From an uncultured Clostridia bacterium (GTDB taxonomy: Bacteria; Bacillota; Clostridia; Christensenellales; UBA1242): a DNA stretch of 64,000 bases. Shown one piece after another: positions 6,902 through 14,881 of the stretch. The stretch lies in the NCBI GenBank assembly GCA_930990975.1, contig CAKNRR010000004.1, forward strand, positions 1 to 64,000, given 5' to 3'. The first letter of the stretch is position 1; every line of letters starts with the position of its first letter. A program made the translations under genes and the position numbers. The notes beneath the pieces are model-generated. The model was not told the DNA's origin. It ran no database searches and saw only the letters and a list, made by a program, of their open reading frames with translations.

Positions 6902-8200
6902 ATGGATTATCCAAAAAGCGACCTTGCATCTGCGCAAGGAAAAGTGACAGTCTATGCCTGGATTGAAAAGGTAAGAGACCAAAAAAGTATGCAATTTGTC
7001 ATACTTAAAGACAGAAGCGGAATGCTTCAAATGACAATTGAAAAAGCAAGCAAGCCAGAAATGGCAGAAGTTGTTTCTCACTTCACACAAGATTATTATG
7101 TCAAAGTTAAGGGAGAAATTGTCGCAAATGAGTATGTTAAACTCGGCAAAAAAGAGTTGATTCCAGAAGAACTTGAAGTTCTTTCAAAGGCTGACATCTC
7201 TCCTATTGACGGAGAAAGCTCTATTGATCAAAGACTTGACTATCGTTGGATTGATTTAAGAGATCCAAAAAAGCGTCTTATATTTGAAGCTCAAACAGCC
7301 TTAACACAAGGAATGAGAAATTATTGTATAGACAATGGCTTTATTGAAGTGCATTGCCCTACAACAATCAAAAACGAAAGTGAATCGGGTTCTGGTGTTT
7401 TTGAAGTTAAATATTTTGATAAAAAAGCCTACCTTATTCAAAGCCCTCAATTCTATAAACAAATGGCGATAGCTGCAGGTTTTGAAAAAGTGTTTATTGC
7501 TACACCTATTTATAGAGCTGAAAAATCTTTCACAAGAAAACATGCAACTGAATTCTCTGGCTTTGACCTCGAATTTGCAAATGTTTCATCTGTTGAAGAT
7601 GTTATGAAAGTTGAAGAAGAGCTTATACATGCAGGCCTTAAACAAGTTAGCGAAAAATACGGCGAAAAGATTAAAGAAATGCTTGGAGTCGATGTAGTCG
7701 TTCCTAGCTTGCCTTTCCCAAGAGTAACAATGAAAGAAGTTTACAAAATTCTTGAAGAAGAATGCGACTACCCTCTTGACGAAGGCTCTGACCTTGACAC
7801 TGAAGCAGAAAACTTGCTTTCAGCTTATATGGTAAAGAAATATAATCATCAATTCTTCTTTGTAAAAGATTATCCAAATGATGTAAGACCTTTCTATTCT
7901 ATGCACAAAGCTGACGAACCTGGCTATAGTGAAACATATGACCTTTATTACAAAGATGTTGAAATCACATCAGGTGCAATGAGAGAGCATAGAGCAGATG
8001 TGCTTGCAAAACAAATTGCTGAAAAAGGTATTGACCCTAAGACAATGGAAGAAAACTATATCAACTTCTTCAAATATGGATGCCCTCCTCATGGCGGATT
8101 TGGTATAGGTCTTGACAGACTTACAATGATTATGCTTGATATTCCTACAATCAAAGAAGCTATGTTTATCTTCCGTGGTCCTGATAGACTTACTCCTTAA
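6902..8200 (+). CDS. aspS: Aspartyl-tRNA synthetase, archaeal type (probably non-discriminating)
   Basis: A 433-residue class IIb synthetase. The OB-fold anticodon domain covers about residues 1-105, and the catalytic core carries motif 2 (YRAEKSFTRKHATEF) and motif 3 (GGFGIGLDRLTM). It ends in the archaeal/eukaryal-type FRGPDRLTP. Its length matches archaeal AspRS (about 430) and not the bacterial type (about 590, with the GAD insertion). The ATG at 6902 has GGAGG nine bases upstream; the in-frame GTG at 6878 precedes that site and was rejected. By manual alignment, the anticodon-pocket Trp of discriminating archaeal enzymes (GWVW) is Glu here (AWIE), fitting an enzyme that charges both tRNA-Asp and tRNA-Asn. 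The gatCAB genes downstream would amidate the Asp-tRNA-Asn. Confidence 0.9.
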   Translation: MDYPKSDLASAQGKVTVYAWIEKVRDQKSMQFVILKDRSGMLQMTIEKASKPEMAEVVSHFTQDYYVKVKGEIVANEYVKLGKKELIPEELEVLSKADISPIDGESSIDQRLDYRWIDLRDPKKRLIFEAQTALTQGMRNYCIDNGFIEVHCPTTIKNESESGSGVFEVKYFDKKAYLIQSPQFYKQMAIAAGFEKVFIATPIYRAEKSFTRKHATEFSGFDLEFANVSSVEDVMKVEEELIHAGLKQVSEKYGEKIKEMLGVDVVVPSLPFPRVTMKEVYKILEEECDYPLDEGSDLDTEAENLLSAYMVKKYNHQFFFVKDYPNDVRPFYSMHKADEPGYSETYDLYYKDVEITSGAMREHRADVLAKQIAEKGIDPKTMEENYINFFKYGCPPHGGFGIGLDRLTMIMLDIPTIKEAMFIFRGPDRLTP

Positions 8201-8295
8201 TATATCTTTAACATCTTTGCAAGCTATATTTCAAAGCAGAATGATAAAAATGCTTTAAAAAGCTTGTATTGAATGATAAAAAAAGGAGTGCATAG

Positions 8296-8481
8296 CCAAA
8301 AAACAAAAAGGTTGCAAGCGACCATGAAGAAAATCAAGCGAATGTTTATGATTGCATTGATAAAATTGCTACACTTAAAAAATCCAATCCGTCGCTGTCT
8401 GCTCTGTTTTGTAAGCATGACAGCATAAAGGATTTGATTAATTTCAAATTAAATAAAAAAATAATAAAAAATAAAAATTAA
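8296..8481 (+). pseudogene. Possible gene relic between aspS and gatC
   Basis: A 61-codon open stretch follows a TAG and has no start codon. It reads like protein (DHEENQANVYDCIDKIATLK, then SNPSLSALFCKHDSIKDLIN). An overlapping frame from 8274 encodes 51 basic residues. Neither is recognised. It may be the 3' remnant of a lost gene. It runs into the pure-AT block that precedes gatC. Confidence 0.25.
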
Positions 8482-8612
8482 TAATTAAAATTAAAAAATT
8501 AAATAAAATATTTTTTAATTAATAATTTATTTAAATTAATATATTTTTTTAATTAATTTTAATTATTTCCGTAATTTTTTATTATTTTAATTAAATTATA
8601 TTAATAATAAAA
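8446..8612. repeat. AT-only block upstream of gatC
   Basis: Positions 8446-8568 are 123 consecutive A/T bases, followed after CCG by 41 more. The first half is A-rich and the second half T-rich, so the RNA could fold into a long imperfect hairpin. Similar blocks occur at 11826-11913, 24188-24322 and 39021-39159. Confidence 0.8.
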
Positions 8613-8651
8613 CATTTTATTATATTAACCATTTTTAAAAAGGAGATAAAA

Positions 8652-8942
8652 ATGAGCAACAAAATAACTATTGAAGAGGTTAAAAGACTTGCAGGACTTT
8701 CAGCTCTTGAGTTTAGCGAAGAAGAGCTTGAAGCTTTTATCCCTGAATTTGAATCTATGCTAGAACTTGTTGACGAAGTTAAAAATTGTGATATTGGTGA
8801 AGTAGAAGTCGACTACGCAAGACATTCTCTAGCTGAATGTCGTGAAGATGAACCAAAAGAAAGTTTGCCACAAGAAGAAATCCTCTTGAACAGCCCTAAA
8901 ACTAAAAAAGGCTCTTTCTGCGTTCCTAAAATGCTTGACTAA
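8652..8942 (+). CDS. gatC: Asp/Glu-tRNA(Asn/Gln) amidotransferase subunit C
   Basis: A 96-residue protein of normal GatC length. The N-terminal helices (ITIEEVKRLAGLSALEFSEE) and a tail containing LPQEEILLNSPKTKKGSFCV are typical: GatC wraps around GatA and holds the GatA-GatB interface. AAGGAGA lies seven bases before the ATG. It is the first of three gat genes, 11 bases before gatA. The 450-bp gap to aspS, with its AT block, leaves open whether gatCAB is read only from the T-box or also from a local promoter. Confidence 0.92.
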   Translation: MSNKITIEEVKRLAGLSALEFSEEELEAFIPEFESMLELVDEVKNCDIGEVEVDYARHSLAECREDEPKESLPQEEILLNSPKTKKGSFCVPKMLD

Positions 8943-8953
8943 AGGAGAAAATT

Positions 8954-10384
8954 ATGAATATTGGAGAAATGACTCTTATAGAGCTTGCTGACAACATCAA
9001 AGCAGGAAAGGTAAGCTCTTATGAAGCAACAAAATATTATGTTGACAAATGCAAAGAAAAAGCTTCTTTGAATGCAGTGCTTGAAGTCTTTGATGATGCT
9101 TTGGACAAGGCTAAAGAGATGGATGAGAAAATCAAGGCTGGTTTTAAAGGAAAACTTGCTGGAGTGCCTGTTATAATCAAAGATAACATTCTTTATAAAG
9201 ACAAGATTGCAAGTTGCAGTTCAAAATTTCTTGAGAAATATGTGGCACAATACAATTCAACAGTTGTTGAAAAAATGTTAAATGAAGGTGCTGTCATCAT
9301 AGCAAGAGCCAACATGGACGAATTTGCCATGGGTTCTTCTACAGAAAATTCAGCATTCGGAGTGACAAAAAATGCACTTGACCCTACCCGTGTGCCTGGT
9401 GGTTCAAGCGGTGGCTCTGCATGTGCTGTCGCTGCAGGTCTTGCCCCTGTTGCACTTGGAACAGACACTGGTGGTTCAATAAGACAACCAGCTTCTTATA
9501 ATGGCGTTGTCGGAATAAAGCCAACTTATGGCCGTGTTTCGCGTTATGGCATTGTAGCATTTGCAAGTTCTATTGAGCAAGTTGGTCCTCTCACAAAAAC
9601 TGTAAAAGACAATGCGTATATGCTTGAAGTTTTGTCTGGAGGAAGCGAGCATGATGAAACTTCTCTTAAAATTGATGTGCCTGATTTCTTATCACAAATC
9701 AAAGGTTCTGTAAAAGGTATGAAAATTGGCGTGCTTAAAGAAATTGAAAGCATGATTGGCGGACTTGAAGTTGAAAACGCATATAGACAAGCACTGCAAT
9801 ATCTTAAAGACAATGGCGCTGAAATTGTTGATGTGTCAATTCCAAGTTTCTCTTTGACATTGCCTTGCTACTATATTATTGCACCAGCAGAAGCAACAAG
9901 CAACCTTGGCAGATTTGACGGAGTGAAATATTCTCGCAGAAGCGCTGAAGCAAAAGACATTGATGAAATATATGTAATAAGCAGAAGCGAAGGATTCGGT
10001 AAGGAAGTTAAACGAAGAATTATGCTTGGAAACTTTGTTCTAAGCTCTGGTTACTTTGACGCATACTACAACAAAGCAAAAAAATTGCAACAAAAACTTA
10101 AAAATGAAGCTAAAGAAGCTTTTGCAAAATGTGATGTTCTTTTGCTTCCTACAACAACAGGCGAAGCTTTCAAAATTGGAGAAAAAGCAAATGACCCTGT
10201 ATCAATGTACAAAGAAGACCTATTCACAATCATGGCAAACATTCTCGGAGCGCCTGCAATTTCAATACCTTACGGAAAAGGCAAAAATGGACTCCCTCTT
10301 GGAATTCAAATCGTTGCAGATTGCTTGAATGAAGGCTTAGTTTATAATGTTGCAGATTTTATTGAAAAAGGATATAGGGGGTGA
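8954..10384 (+). CDS. gatA: Asp/Glu-tRNA amidotransferase subunit A (amidase)
   Basis: A 476-residue amidase-signature enzyme that releases ammonia from glutamine (or asparagine) for transfer to Asp- or Glu-tRNA. The Ser-cisSer-Lys triad is visible: Lys76 (VPVIIKDNI), Ser151 (GGSSGGSA) and Ser175 (DTGGSIRQP). These are offset by three from the Staphylococcus numbering I recall. The C-terminal substrate loop LGAPAISIPYG is present. The gene starts 11 bases after gatC with AAAGGAG, and ends at 10384, four bases before gatB. Confidence 0.95.
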   Translation: MNIGEMTLIELADNIKAGKVSSYEATKYYVDKCKEKASLNAVLEVFDDALDKAKEMDEKIKAGFKGKLAGVPVIIKDNILYKDKIASCSSKFLEKYVAQYNSTVVEKMLNEGAVIIARANMDEFAMGSSTENSAFGVTKNALDPTRVPGGSSGGSACAVAAGLAPVALGTDTGGSIRQPASYNGVVGIKPTYGRVSRYGIVAFASSIEQVGPLTKTVKDNAYMLEVLSGGSEHDETSLKIDVPDFLSQIKGSVKGMKIGVLKEIESMIGGLEVENAYRQALQYLKDNGAEIVDVSIPSFSLTLPCYYIIAPAEATSNLGRFDGVKYSRRSAEAKDIDEIYVISRSEGFGKEVKRRIMLGNFVLSSGYFDAYYNKAKKLQQKLKNEAKEAFAKCDVLLLPTTTGEAFKIGEKANDPVSMYKEDLFTIMANILGAPAISIPYGKGKNGLPLGIQIVADCLNEGLVYNVADFIEKGYRG

Positions 10385-10388
10385 AATT

Positions 10389-11801
10389 ATGCAAGATTTT
10401 GATATTGTAATCGGACTTGAAGTCCATGCAGAACTTAAAACAAACAGCAAAGTTTTCTGTTCTTGCAAAAATCAATTTGGGCAAGCACCAAACACAAACT
10501 GCTGTCCTGTATGCGTAGGACTTCCTGGGGCACTCCCTGTCATCAATAAAAAAGCAATAGAACTTGTAATAAAAGCCGGTCTTACTATGGGATGTGAAAT
10601 AAATGAACTTGCAATCTTTGAAAGAAAAAATTATTTCTATCCAGACCTTGCAAAAGCATATCAAATAAGCCAACTCGTACGCCCTATTTGTCTTGGTGGA
10701 CACATTGAACTTAAAGACAAAGATGTAAGATTAAACAGAATCCATCTTGAAGAAGATGCTGGAAAACTTGTACATGGAACTCAAGCAATTGGAACTCTTA
10801 TTGATTATAACCGTGGCGGTGTTCCTCTTATGGAACTTGTAACCGAACCAGACATAACAAGTGCTGATGAAGCTGTTGAATTTTTAACAAAACTTCGTCA
10901 AAAATTGATATATGCCGGCGTTGCAGAATGTAAGATGGAACAAGGCGGAATGAGATGCGATGTAAACATTTCTGTAAAACCAAAAGGCAGTGACAAACTT
11001 GGACAAAGAACAGAAATGAAAAACCTCAATTCATTCAAGAGTGTCTATAGAGCAATCAATTATGAAGCAAACAGACAAATTGAAATTATAAAAAATGGCG
11101 GACAAATTGTTCAAGAAACAAGAAAATGGGATGATAATCATGAAAAAAGCATCTCTATGAGAAAGAAAGAAACATCTTCAGACTATCGCTACTTCCCTGA
11201 CCCTGATATGCTTGCAGTCGAAATCCCAAGAGAAGATGTTGAGAGAATAAGAAAATCTTTGCCTCTCATGCCTGACCAATTAAAAGCTAAGTTTATAAAT
11301 GAATATGGCTTAAGTGAATATGAAAGCGACATCTTGACTAAAGAAAAAGACCTTGCAGACTATTACAACGATGTTCTCTCTCACTACAACCAACCAAAGA
11401 TTGTTTCAAATTGGATTTTAACTGAAATTTTAAATAAGGTTAAAGATGAAGAAAGCGAAGAAATCAAGATTTCTCCATGTGACCTTGCAAAGATTTTAAA
11501 ACTTGTTGAAGACAAAACCGTAACAAGAACAAATGCAAAAGAAATGCTTACAAGAGTTTGGGAAAACGGAGAAAAAGTTGAAGCTTTGGTGAAAGAATTT
11601 GGCGGGAATGTAGATGAAGAAGCACTTAAGACCCTTGTTGAGAATATAATCAAAAACAACCCTAAAGCTGTTGAAGATTATAAGACAAGCGACACTCCAG
11701 AAAAGGTGTTTAGATGGTTTACTGGACAAGTTATGAAAGAAACAAGAGGAAAAGCCAACGCAGCAAAAGCTGAAGAATATATAAGAGAATTATTGAAATA
11801 A
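10389..11801 (+). CDS. gatB: Asp/Glu-tRNA amidotransferase subunit B
   Basis: A 470-residue subunit that binds misacylated tRNA, phosphorylates the acyl group and transfers ammonia. It opens with FDIVIGLEVHAEL. The zinc-site cysteines are CSC (24-26) and CCPVC (38-42), and the kinase core has EEDAGKL and YNRGGVPLMELV. The C-terminal YqeY-like tail covers about residues 330-470. The start at 10389 follows GGGGGTG; the in-frame ATG 42 bases upstream lies inside gatA. A bidirectional terminator follows at 11943. Confidence 0.95.
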   Translation: MQDFDIVIGLEVHAELKTNSKVFCSCKNQFGQAPNTNCCPVCVGLPGALPVINKKAIELVIKAGLTMGCEINELAIFERKNYFYPDLAKAYQISQLVRPICLGGHIELKDKDVRLNRIHLEEDAGKLVHGTQAIGTLIDYNRGGVPLMELVTEPDITSADEAVEFLTKLRQKLIYAGVAECKMEQGGMRCDVNISVKPKGSDKLGQRTEMKNLNSFKSVYRAINYEANRQIEIIKNGGQIVQETRKWDDNHEKSISMRKKETSSDYRYFPDPDMLAVEIPREDVERIRKSLPLMPDQLKAKFINEYGLSEYESDILTKEKDLADYYNDVLSHYNQPKIVSNWILTEILNKVKDEESEEIKISPCDLAKILKLVEDKTVTRTNAKEMLTRVWENGEKVEALVKEFGGNVDEEALKTLVENIIKNNPKAVEDYKTSDTPEKVFRWFTGQVMKETRGKANAAKAEEYIRELLK

Positions 11802-11825
11802 TTAAAAATAATTGTAAATAATAAT

Positions 11826-11913
11826 CAAATTATATATTTTTAAAATAAAAATATTAAAAAATAAAATAAAAATTAAGTTTATAATTATTAATTAATATTT
11901 TAATATTTTTATT
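11826..11913. repeat. AT-only block downstream of gatB
   Basis: Runs of 51 and 36 bases without G or C are separated by a single G, with scattered G/C on both sides. The first part is A-rich and the second T-rich. It lies between the gatB stop and the terminator at 11943, so it would form the 3' untranslated tail of the operon transcript. Confidence 0.7.
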
Positions 11914-11942
11914 GAATTTTAATTTTTTGATGAAATAACAAA

Positions 11943-11970
11943 AAAATACAGACTTTTTAGTCTGTATTTT
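11943..11970. terminator. Bidirectional terminator
   Basis: AATACAGACT and AGTCTGTATT form a perfect 10-bp stem around TTTT, with A6 before and T7 after. It serves gatB on plus and the paralogue gene on minus. Confidence 0.85.
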
Positions 11971-11971
11971 T

Positions 11972-12439
11972 TTACTCTCTTTCATTTTCAATGTCTTGAT
12001 ACATGAATTTTGCATTTTGTTCCATTTTTCTTAGTTCATCAAGTTCTTCATATATATCATTTTCAATCTCTAATTTATCAACCCATACACTAAAAAGGAT
12101 ATCTTTCATATTATAATAATTTAACCCTTTAATATTCTTCACGAAATCAACCCCTCGCTTTGCGAATTTAGCAATATTAAGGCAACAACTATCATATATC
12201 ACTAATGATATTCCTTTGAATAATTTTTCTGCTTCTTCAAATGAAACACCTCGCTGTAAAGCTTTCATTGTATCAAGCACATATTCAACCAAACTAAATG
12301 ATTTTATATTTCTTACCACAAATTCAGCCCACTCGGCATATCTATTGGGTGGAACAATCTTAAACCCCTCTTCTATATATTTAGGTATTAAACGAAATGC
12401 TCGTTCCCTTGCTCTTATCTAGCTTTCTTTTCTTTCCAT
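11972..12439 (-). pseudogene. Paralogue 3 of the local repeat family, broken by TAG
   Basis: The family N-terminus starts at ATG 12439 (MERKES), hits TAG at 12421-12419 as codon 7, and then continues in the same frame with family residues (IEEGFKIVPPNRYAEWAEF). A 115-residue open frame remains from a GTG at 12319, too far inside the repeat to be the native start. It carries one repeat unit (VEYVLDTMKALQRGVSFEEA, later AKFAKRGVDFVKN), whereas the two neighbours have two. The nonsense codon, loss of one unit and weak ribosome site point to decay. Read-through or recoding is a less likely alternative. Function unknown. Confidence 0.6.
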
Positions 12440-12543
12440 ATTATCCTACTTTTTAATTTTTTATTAATTTGCTTTTATAATTTTATACTCTATCAATTAT
12501 AATATCATAATTAATCATTTATCCATTAAATTGATACTAATTT

Positions 12544-13488
12544 TTATTCCAAATAAGGATCATCAATATCAGAATCTGAGTCAGAACCACCATCAAAATC
12601 ACCATCGTCATCTGAGCCTGTATCTGCATCTGTGTCTGAATCGTCATCCCAGTTCAGTTCTTCTGCTTCCGCATTGTTATCTCTTTCTTCTTCAAGTTTT
12701 TGCTCAAGCGCCCGTAATTCAGCCAATTCTTTATAAATATCATTTTCTCCATCAAGTCTATTAAGAAGCTTATAGATTTCATCAGCATCCACTCCGTTAA
12801 GATCTACACTTTTTACAAACTCCACTCCATATTTTGAAAATTTTGCAATACTTTTTAAACATAGCTCATAAGATTCACTGTTTTGCCTTGGATGGTCAAG
12901 TAAATCTTCAACTCTTTCAAAAGACACTCCCCTCGCTAAAGATTTCATAGTATTTAAAACATCTTGCACCACGGTAAAGTTTTTATAATTATTCTTGACA
13001 AAATCAATCCACTTTATATATCTCTCTGGGTAAACATATTTCAACCCCTCTTCAATATAATAATCAAGTAATTCTCGGTCTGGATCTTCTTCTGCTTTTT
13101 CTTTATTCTCTTGCTCTATGCGCTCCAGCTCTCTCATTTGTTCAAATGACATATTTATCCAAACTTGCTTAAGAAAACGCGTCCCCTTTTTTGAAAACTT
13201 GGCGATTTGCCACAAACAATAACCATAAGAAGACTCTGATAGGGGTGCTTGCTTCAAAATCTTTTCTGCCAAAACAAAAGAATCTCCGTCAGACAAAGCT
13301 TTCATGGTTTCAGCTATACATTTTAAAAGGTCATAATATTGGATATTTTCAACAATCATATCCAGCCATTCTTTAAATCTTCCAGGATATGCCATTTCAA
13401 ATCCATCTTTAACAAATTGTGGAATAAGAAGCATGCTTGCTTCCGTTCTCTTCTTTTTTATAGCCTCTTTGCTTTCGATAATAACCAT
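12544..13488 (-). CDS. Paralogue 2 of the local repeat family, with acidic Asp/Ser tail
   Basis: A 314-residue soluble protein with two copies of a unit of about 125 residues. Each unit has an aromatic-basic start (YPGRFKEW at about residue 34, YPERYIKW at about 150), a helix with ETMKAL or NTMKSL, a G-x-SF motif, and a Tyr-Cys-Leu stretch ending in (I)AKFSK-G. The C-terminus is a 45-residue run of Asp, Ser and Gly (DSDTDADTGSDDDGDFDGG), probably disordered. No known domain is recognised. AAGGATG lies before the ATG. It sits between two paralogues in the same orientation, about 100 bases from each, with no shared overlap. Confidence 0.65.
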   Translation of the reverse strand: MVIIESKEAIKKKRTEASMLLIPQFVKDGFEMAYPGRFKEWLDMIVENIQYYDLLKCIAETMKALSDGDSFVLAEKILKQAPLSESSYGYCLWQIAKFSKKGTRFLKQVWINMSFEQMRELERIEQENKEKAEEDPDRELLDYYIEEGLKYVYPERYIKWIDFVKNNYKNFTVVQDVLNTMKSLARGVSFERVEDLLDHPRQNSESYELCLKSIAKFSKYGVEFVKSVDLNGVDADEIYKLLNRLDGENDIYKELAELRALEQKLEEERDNNAEAEELNWDDDSDTDADTGSDDDGDFDGGSDSDSDIDDPYLE

Positions 13489-13583
13489 TAATAAAACATC
13501 CTTATAACATAAATATTATACACTAAAAAATATTTTATATCAACTATTTTTTCTTACTCTCAGTACGACAAACTAATTCAATG

Positions 13584-13610
13584 AAAAAAACGAGCACTCC
13601 TGCTCGCTTT
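13584..13610 (-). terminator. Rho-independent terminator of paralogue 1
   Basis: A CGAGCA/TGCTCG stem with a four-base loop. Read on the minus strand it is followed by T7. It lies 20 bases past the stop of the gene at 13630. Confidence 0.75.
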
Positions 13611-13629
13611 TCTTCTATTTTTATAAGCC

Positions 13630-14466
13630 TTATTCGTTTTCACTTTCACTCTCTTGTTTATTGTTTGCTTCTTTTTCTTCAAGCTTTCTAAGTCTCTCAA
13701 GTTCTTTTAAAACTTCATTTTCCTTTTCAATATTATCAAGATATTTTTGTATTTCTTCCGACCTTGTGTATAGAGGATGTCTTGTTCTTGCAAAACCAAC
13801 TCCACGCTTAGCAAACTTTGCTACTTTCCATAAACAAAAACTGTATGAAGAACCTGATTGATCTGGATTTGATAGAATGTTATCTGCTTTTTCAAACGAA
13901 TCTCCTTTGTCAAGTGATTGCATTGTTTCGACAACATATTTGATTATACTTTCTCCAATCCCTTCTTTATTGCTGTCCACAAAACTTACCCAATCTCTAT
14001 ATCTCTCTGGATACACCATTTTTAACCCATTTAATACATAGTCTGAAATTCTTTTTTGTTTCTCAGAAGGTTTTATTTGCTCAGCATTTTCTTTTTCAAT
14101 TTCTTTTAAGGTTTCTTTGTTCTCCTCATCTCTAAGATAGAAACCTCCAACTTCTCGAACAAAATCCGCTCCATTTTTTGCAAATCCAGCCACTTGCCAC
14201 AAGCAAAAGCCATAGGATGCTCCAGATTGATTTGGATTATCTAAAATTTTATTAGCTTCTTCAAACGAAGCACCTTTGTCAAGTGCTTTTATTGTTTCAA
14301 ACACACATTCAACCAAATCAAATGATTCACTGTTTTTGGTTACAAAACTAGCCCACTCTAAATATCGATTTGGTGGAACGATTTTGAAGCCTTCCTCAAT
14401 AAATTTTATAGTATTCTTAGCTGCTTTTTCTTTGTTTTTAATTTTATATTTTTCTAATAAACTCAT
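13630..14466 (-). CDS. Paralogue 1 of the local repeat family
   Basis: A 278-residue soluble protein with two clear repeat units. They start near residues 25 (IEEGFKIVPPNRYLEWASFV) and 148 (LNGLKMVYPERYRDWVSFV). Each contains E-T-(I/M)-x-(A/S)-L-DKG-x-SFE, a DNP-(N/D)-QSG-x-SY element and FCLW-(Q/K)-VA-x-FAK-x-G. A coiled, Glu-rich tail closes the protein. The start at 14466 is preferred because GAGGAG is six bases upstream; the ATG at 14472 abuts that site. It has no signal peptide and no recognised domain. With its two neighbours it forms a tandemly duplicated family. Confidence 0.65.
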   Translation of the reverse strand: MSLLEKYKIKNKEKAAKNTIKFIEEGFKIVPPNRYLEWASFVTKNSESFDLVECVFETIKALDKGASFEEANKILDNPNQSGASYGFCLWQVAGFAKNGADFVREVGGFYLRDEENKETLKEIEKENAEQIKPSEKQKRISDYVLNGLKMVYPERYRDWVSFVDSNKEGIGESIIKYVVETMQSLDKGDSFEKADNILSNPDQSGSSYSFCLWKVAKFAKRGVGFARTRHPLYTRSEEIQKYLDNIEKENEVLKELERLRKLEEKEANNKQESESENE

Positions 14467-14569
14467 AAACATCTCCTCAACTTATTTTTATTATACAACA
14501 AAGCAAATCCTTTTTCAATATTATTTTTCATTTTTATTTTTTTTCTGCTTGTTTTCCTCTCTCCCCCTC

Positions 14570-14598
14570 TTGCTTTTTTACGCAAAATATGCTATACT
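14570..14598 (+). promoter_or_regulatory. Promoter of the candidate non-coding RNA
   Basis: TTGCTT (14570-14575), a 17-bp spacer and TATACT (14593-14598), overlapping a second box TATAAT (14598-14603). The predicted start is near GTCGGG at 14605, about 275 bases before the next start codon. Confidence 0.55.
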
Positions 14599-14604
14599 AT
14601 AATA

Positions 14605-14860
14605 GTCGGGCGTAGAATACGCTTTGCTTAGAATGAATAATTTAGCCAAATTTGATAGGTGTTGCATTTAAAATTCTAGTTTATTTTATATCATATTTGG
14701 TTGGCAAAGTGTCACAAAGTCTTGACCATCTTACTTTTGTAAGAAATCTAAGTCATATGCTCTTATTTACTATGTGGAATCATTGTTTATAAAGTCATGG
14801 CAAACTGAAAAAACAACGATTAGTCTATGATAATAAGGTCCAAAAACATATGGCGATGAG
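14605..14860 (+). ncRNA. Candidate structured non-coding RNA
   Basis: This 260-base region has no plausible frame, is less AT-rich than other spacers and folds locally by eye. GCGTA/TACGC is a hairpin at 14610-14622. CCAAAT-T-TGATA (14646-14657) pairs with TATCA-T-ATTTGG (14689-14700), giving 11 pairs around one mismatch. TCTTAC/GTAAGA is a perfect hairpin at 14729-14744. A promoter lies directly upstream. The loop of the long helix holds AGGTGTTGC, GC-rich for this genome. It is not tmRNA, SRP RNA, RNase P RNA or a T-box by their hallmark sequences. A raiA-type or 6S-type clostridial RNA is possible, but I cannot confirm either. It could also be the leader of the YgjV-like gene at 14882. Confidence 0.45.
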
Positions 14861-14881
14861 GGGTTTATTTTTTTATTTATC

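Noticed and set aside
9193..9813. Open frames on the minus strand inside gatA
   Set aside because: They are shadows of a strongly conserved amidase gene; no ribosome sites and unnatural composition.
12419..12421. TAG reassigned to an amino acid in this genome
   Set aside because: TAG ends other frames normally in this window and only one gene would benefit; a nonsense mutation is simpler.
14605..14860. Definite assignment of the RNA as raiA, 6S or tmRNA
   Set aside because: I cannot recall or match enough conserved positions, and tmRNA and RNase P hallmarks are absent. Kept only as a candidate RNA.
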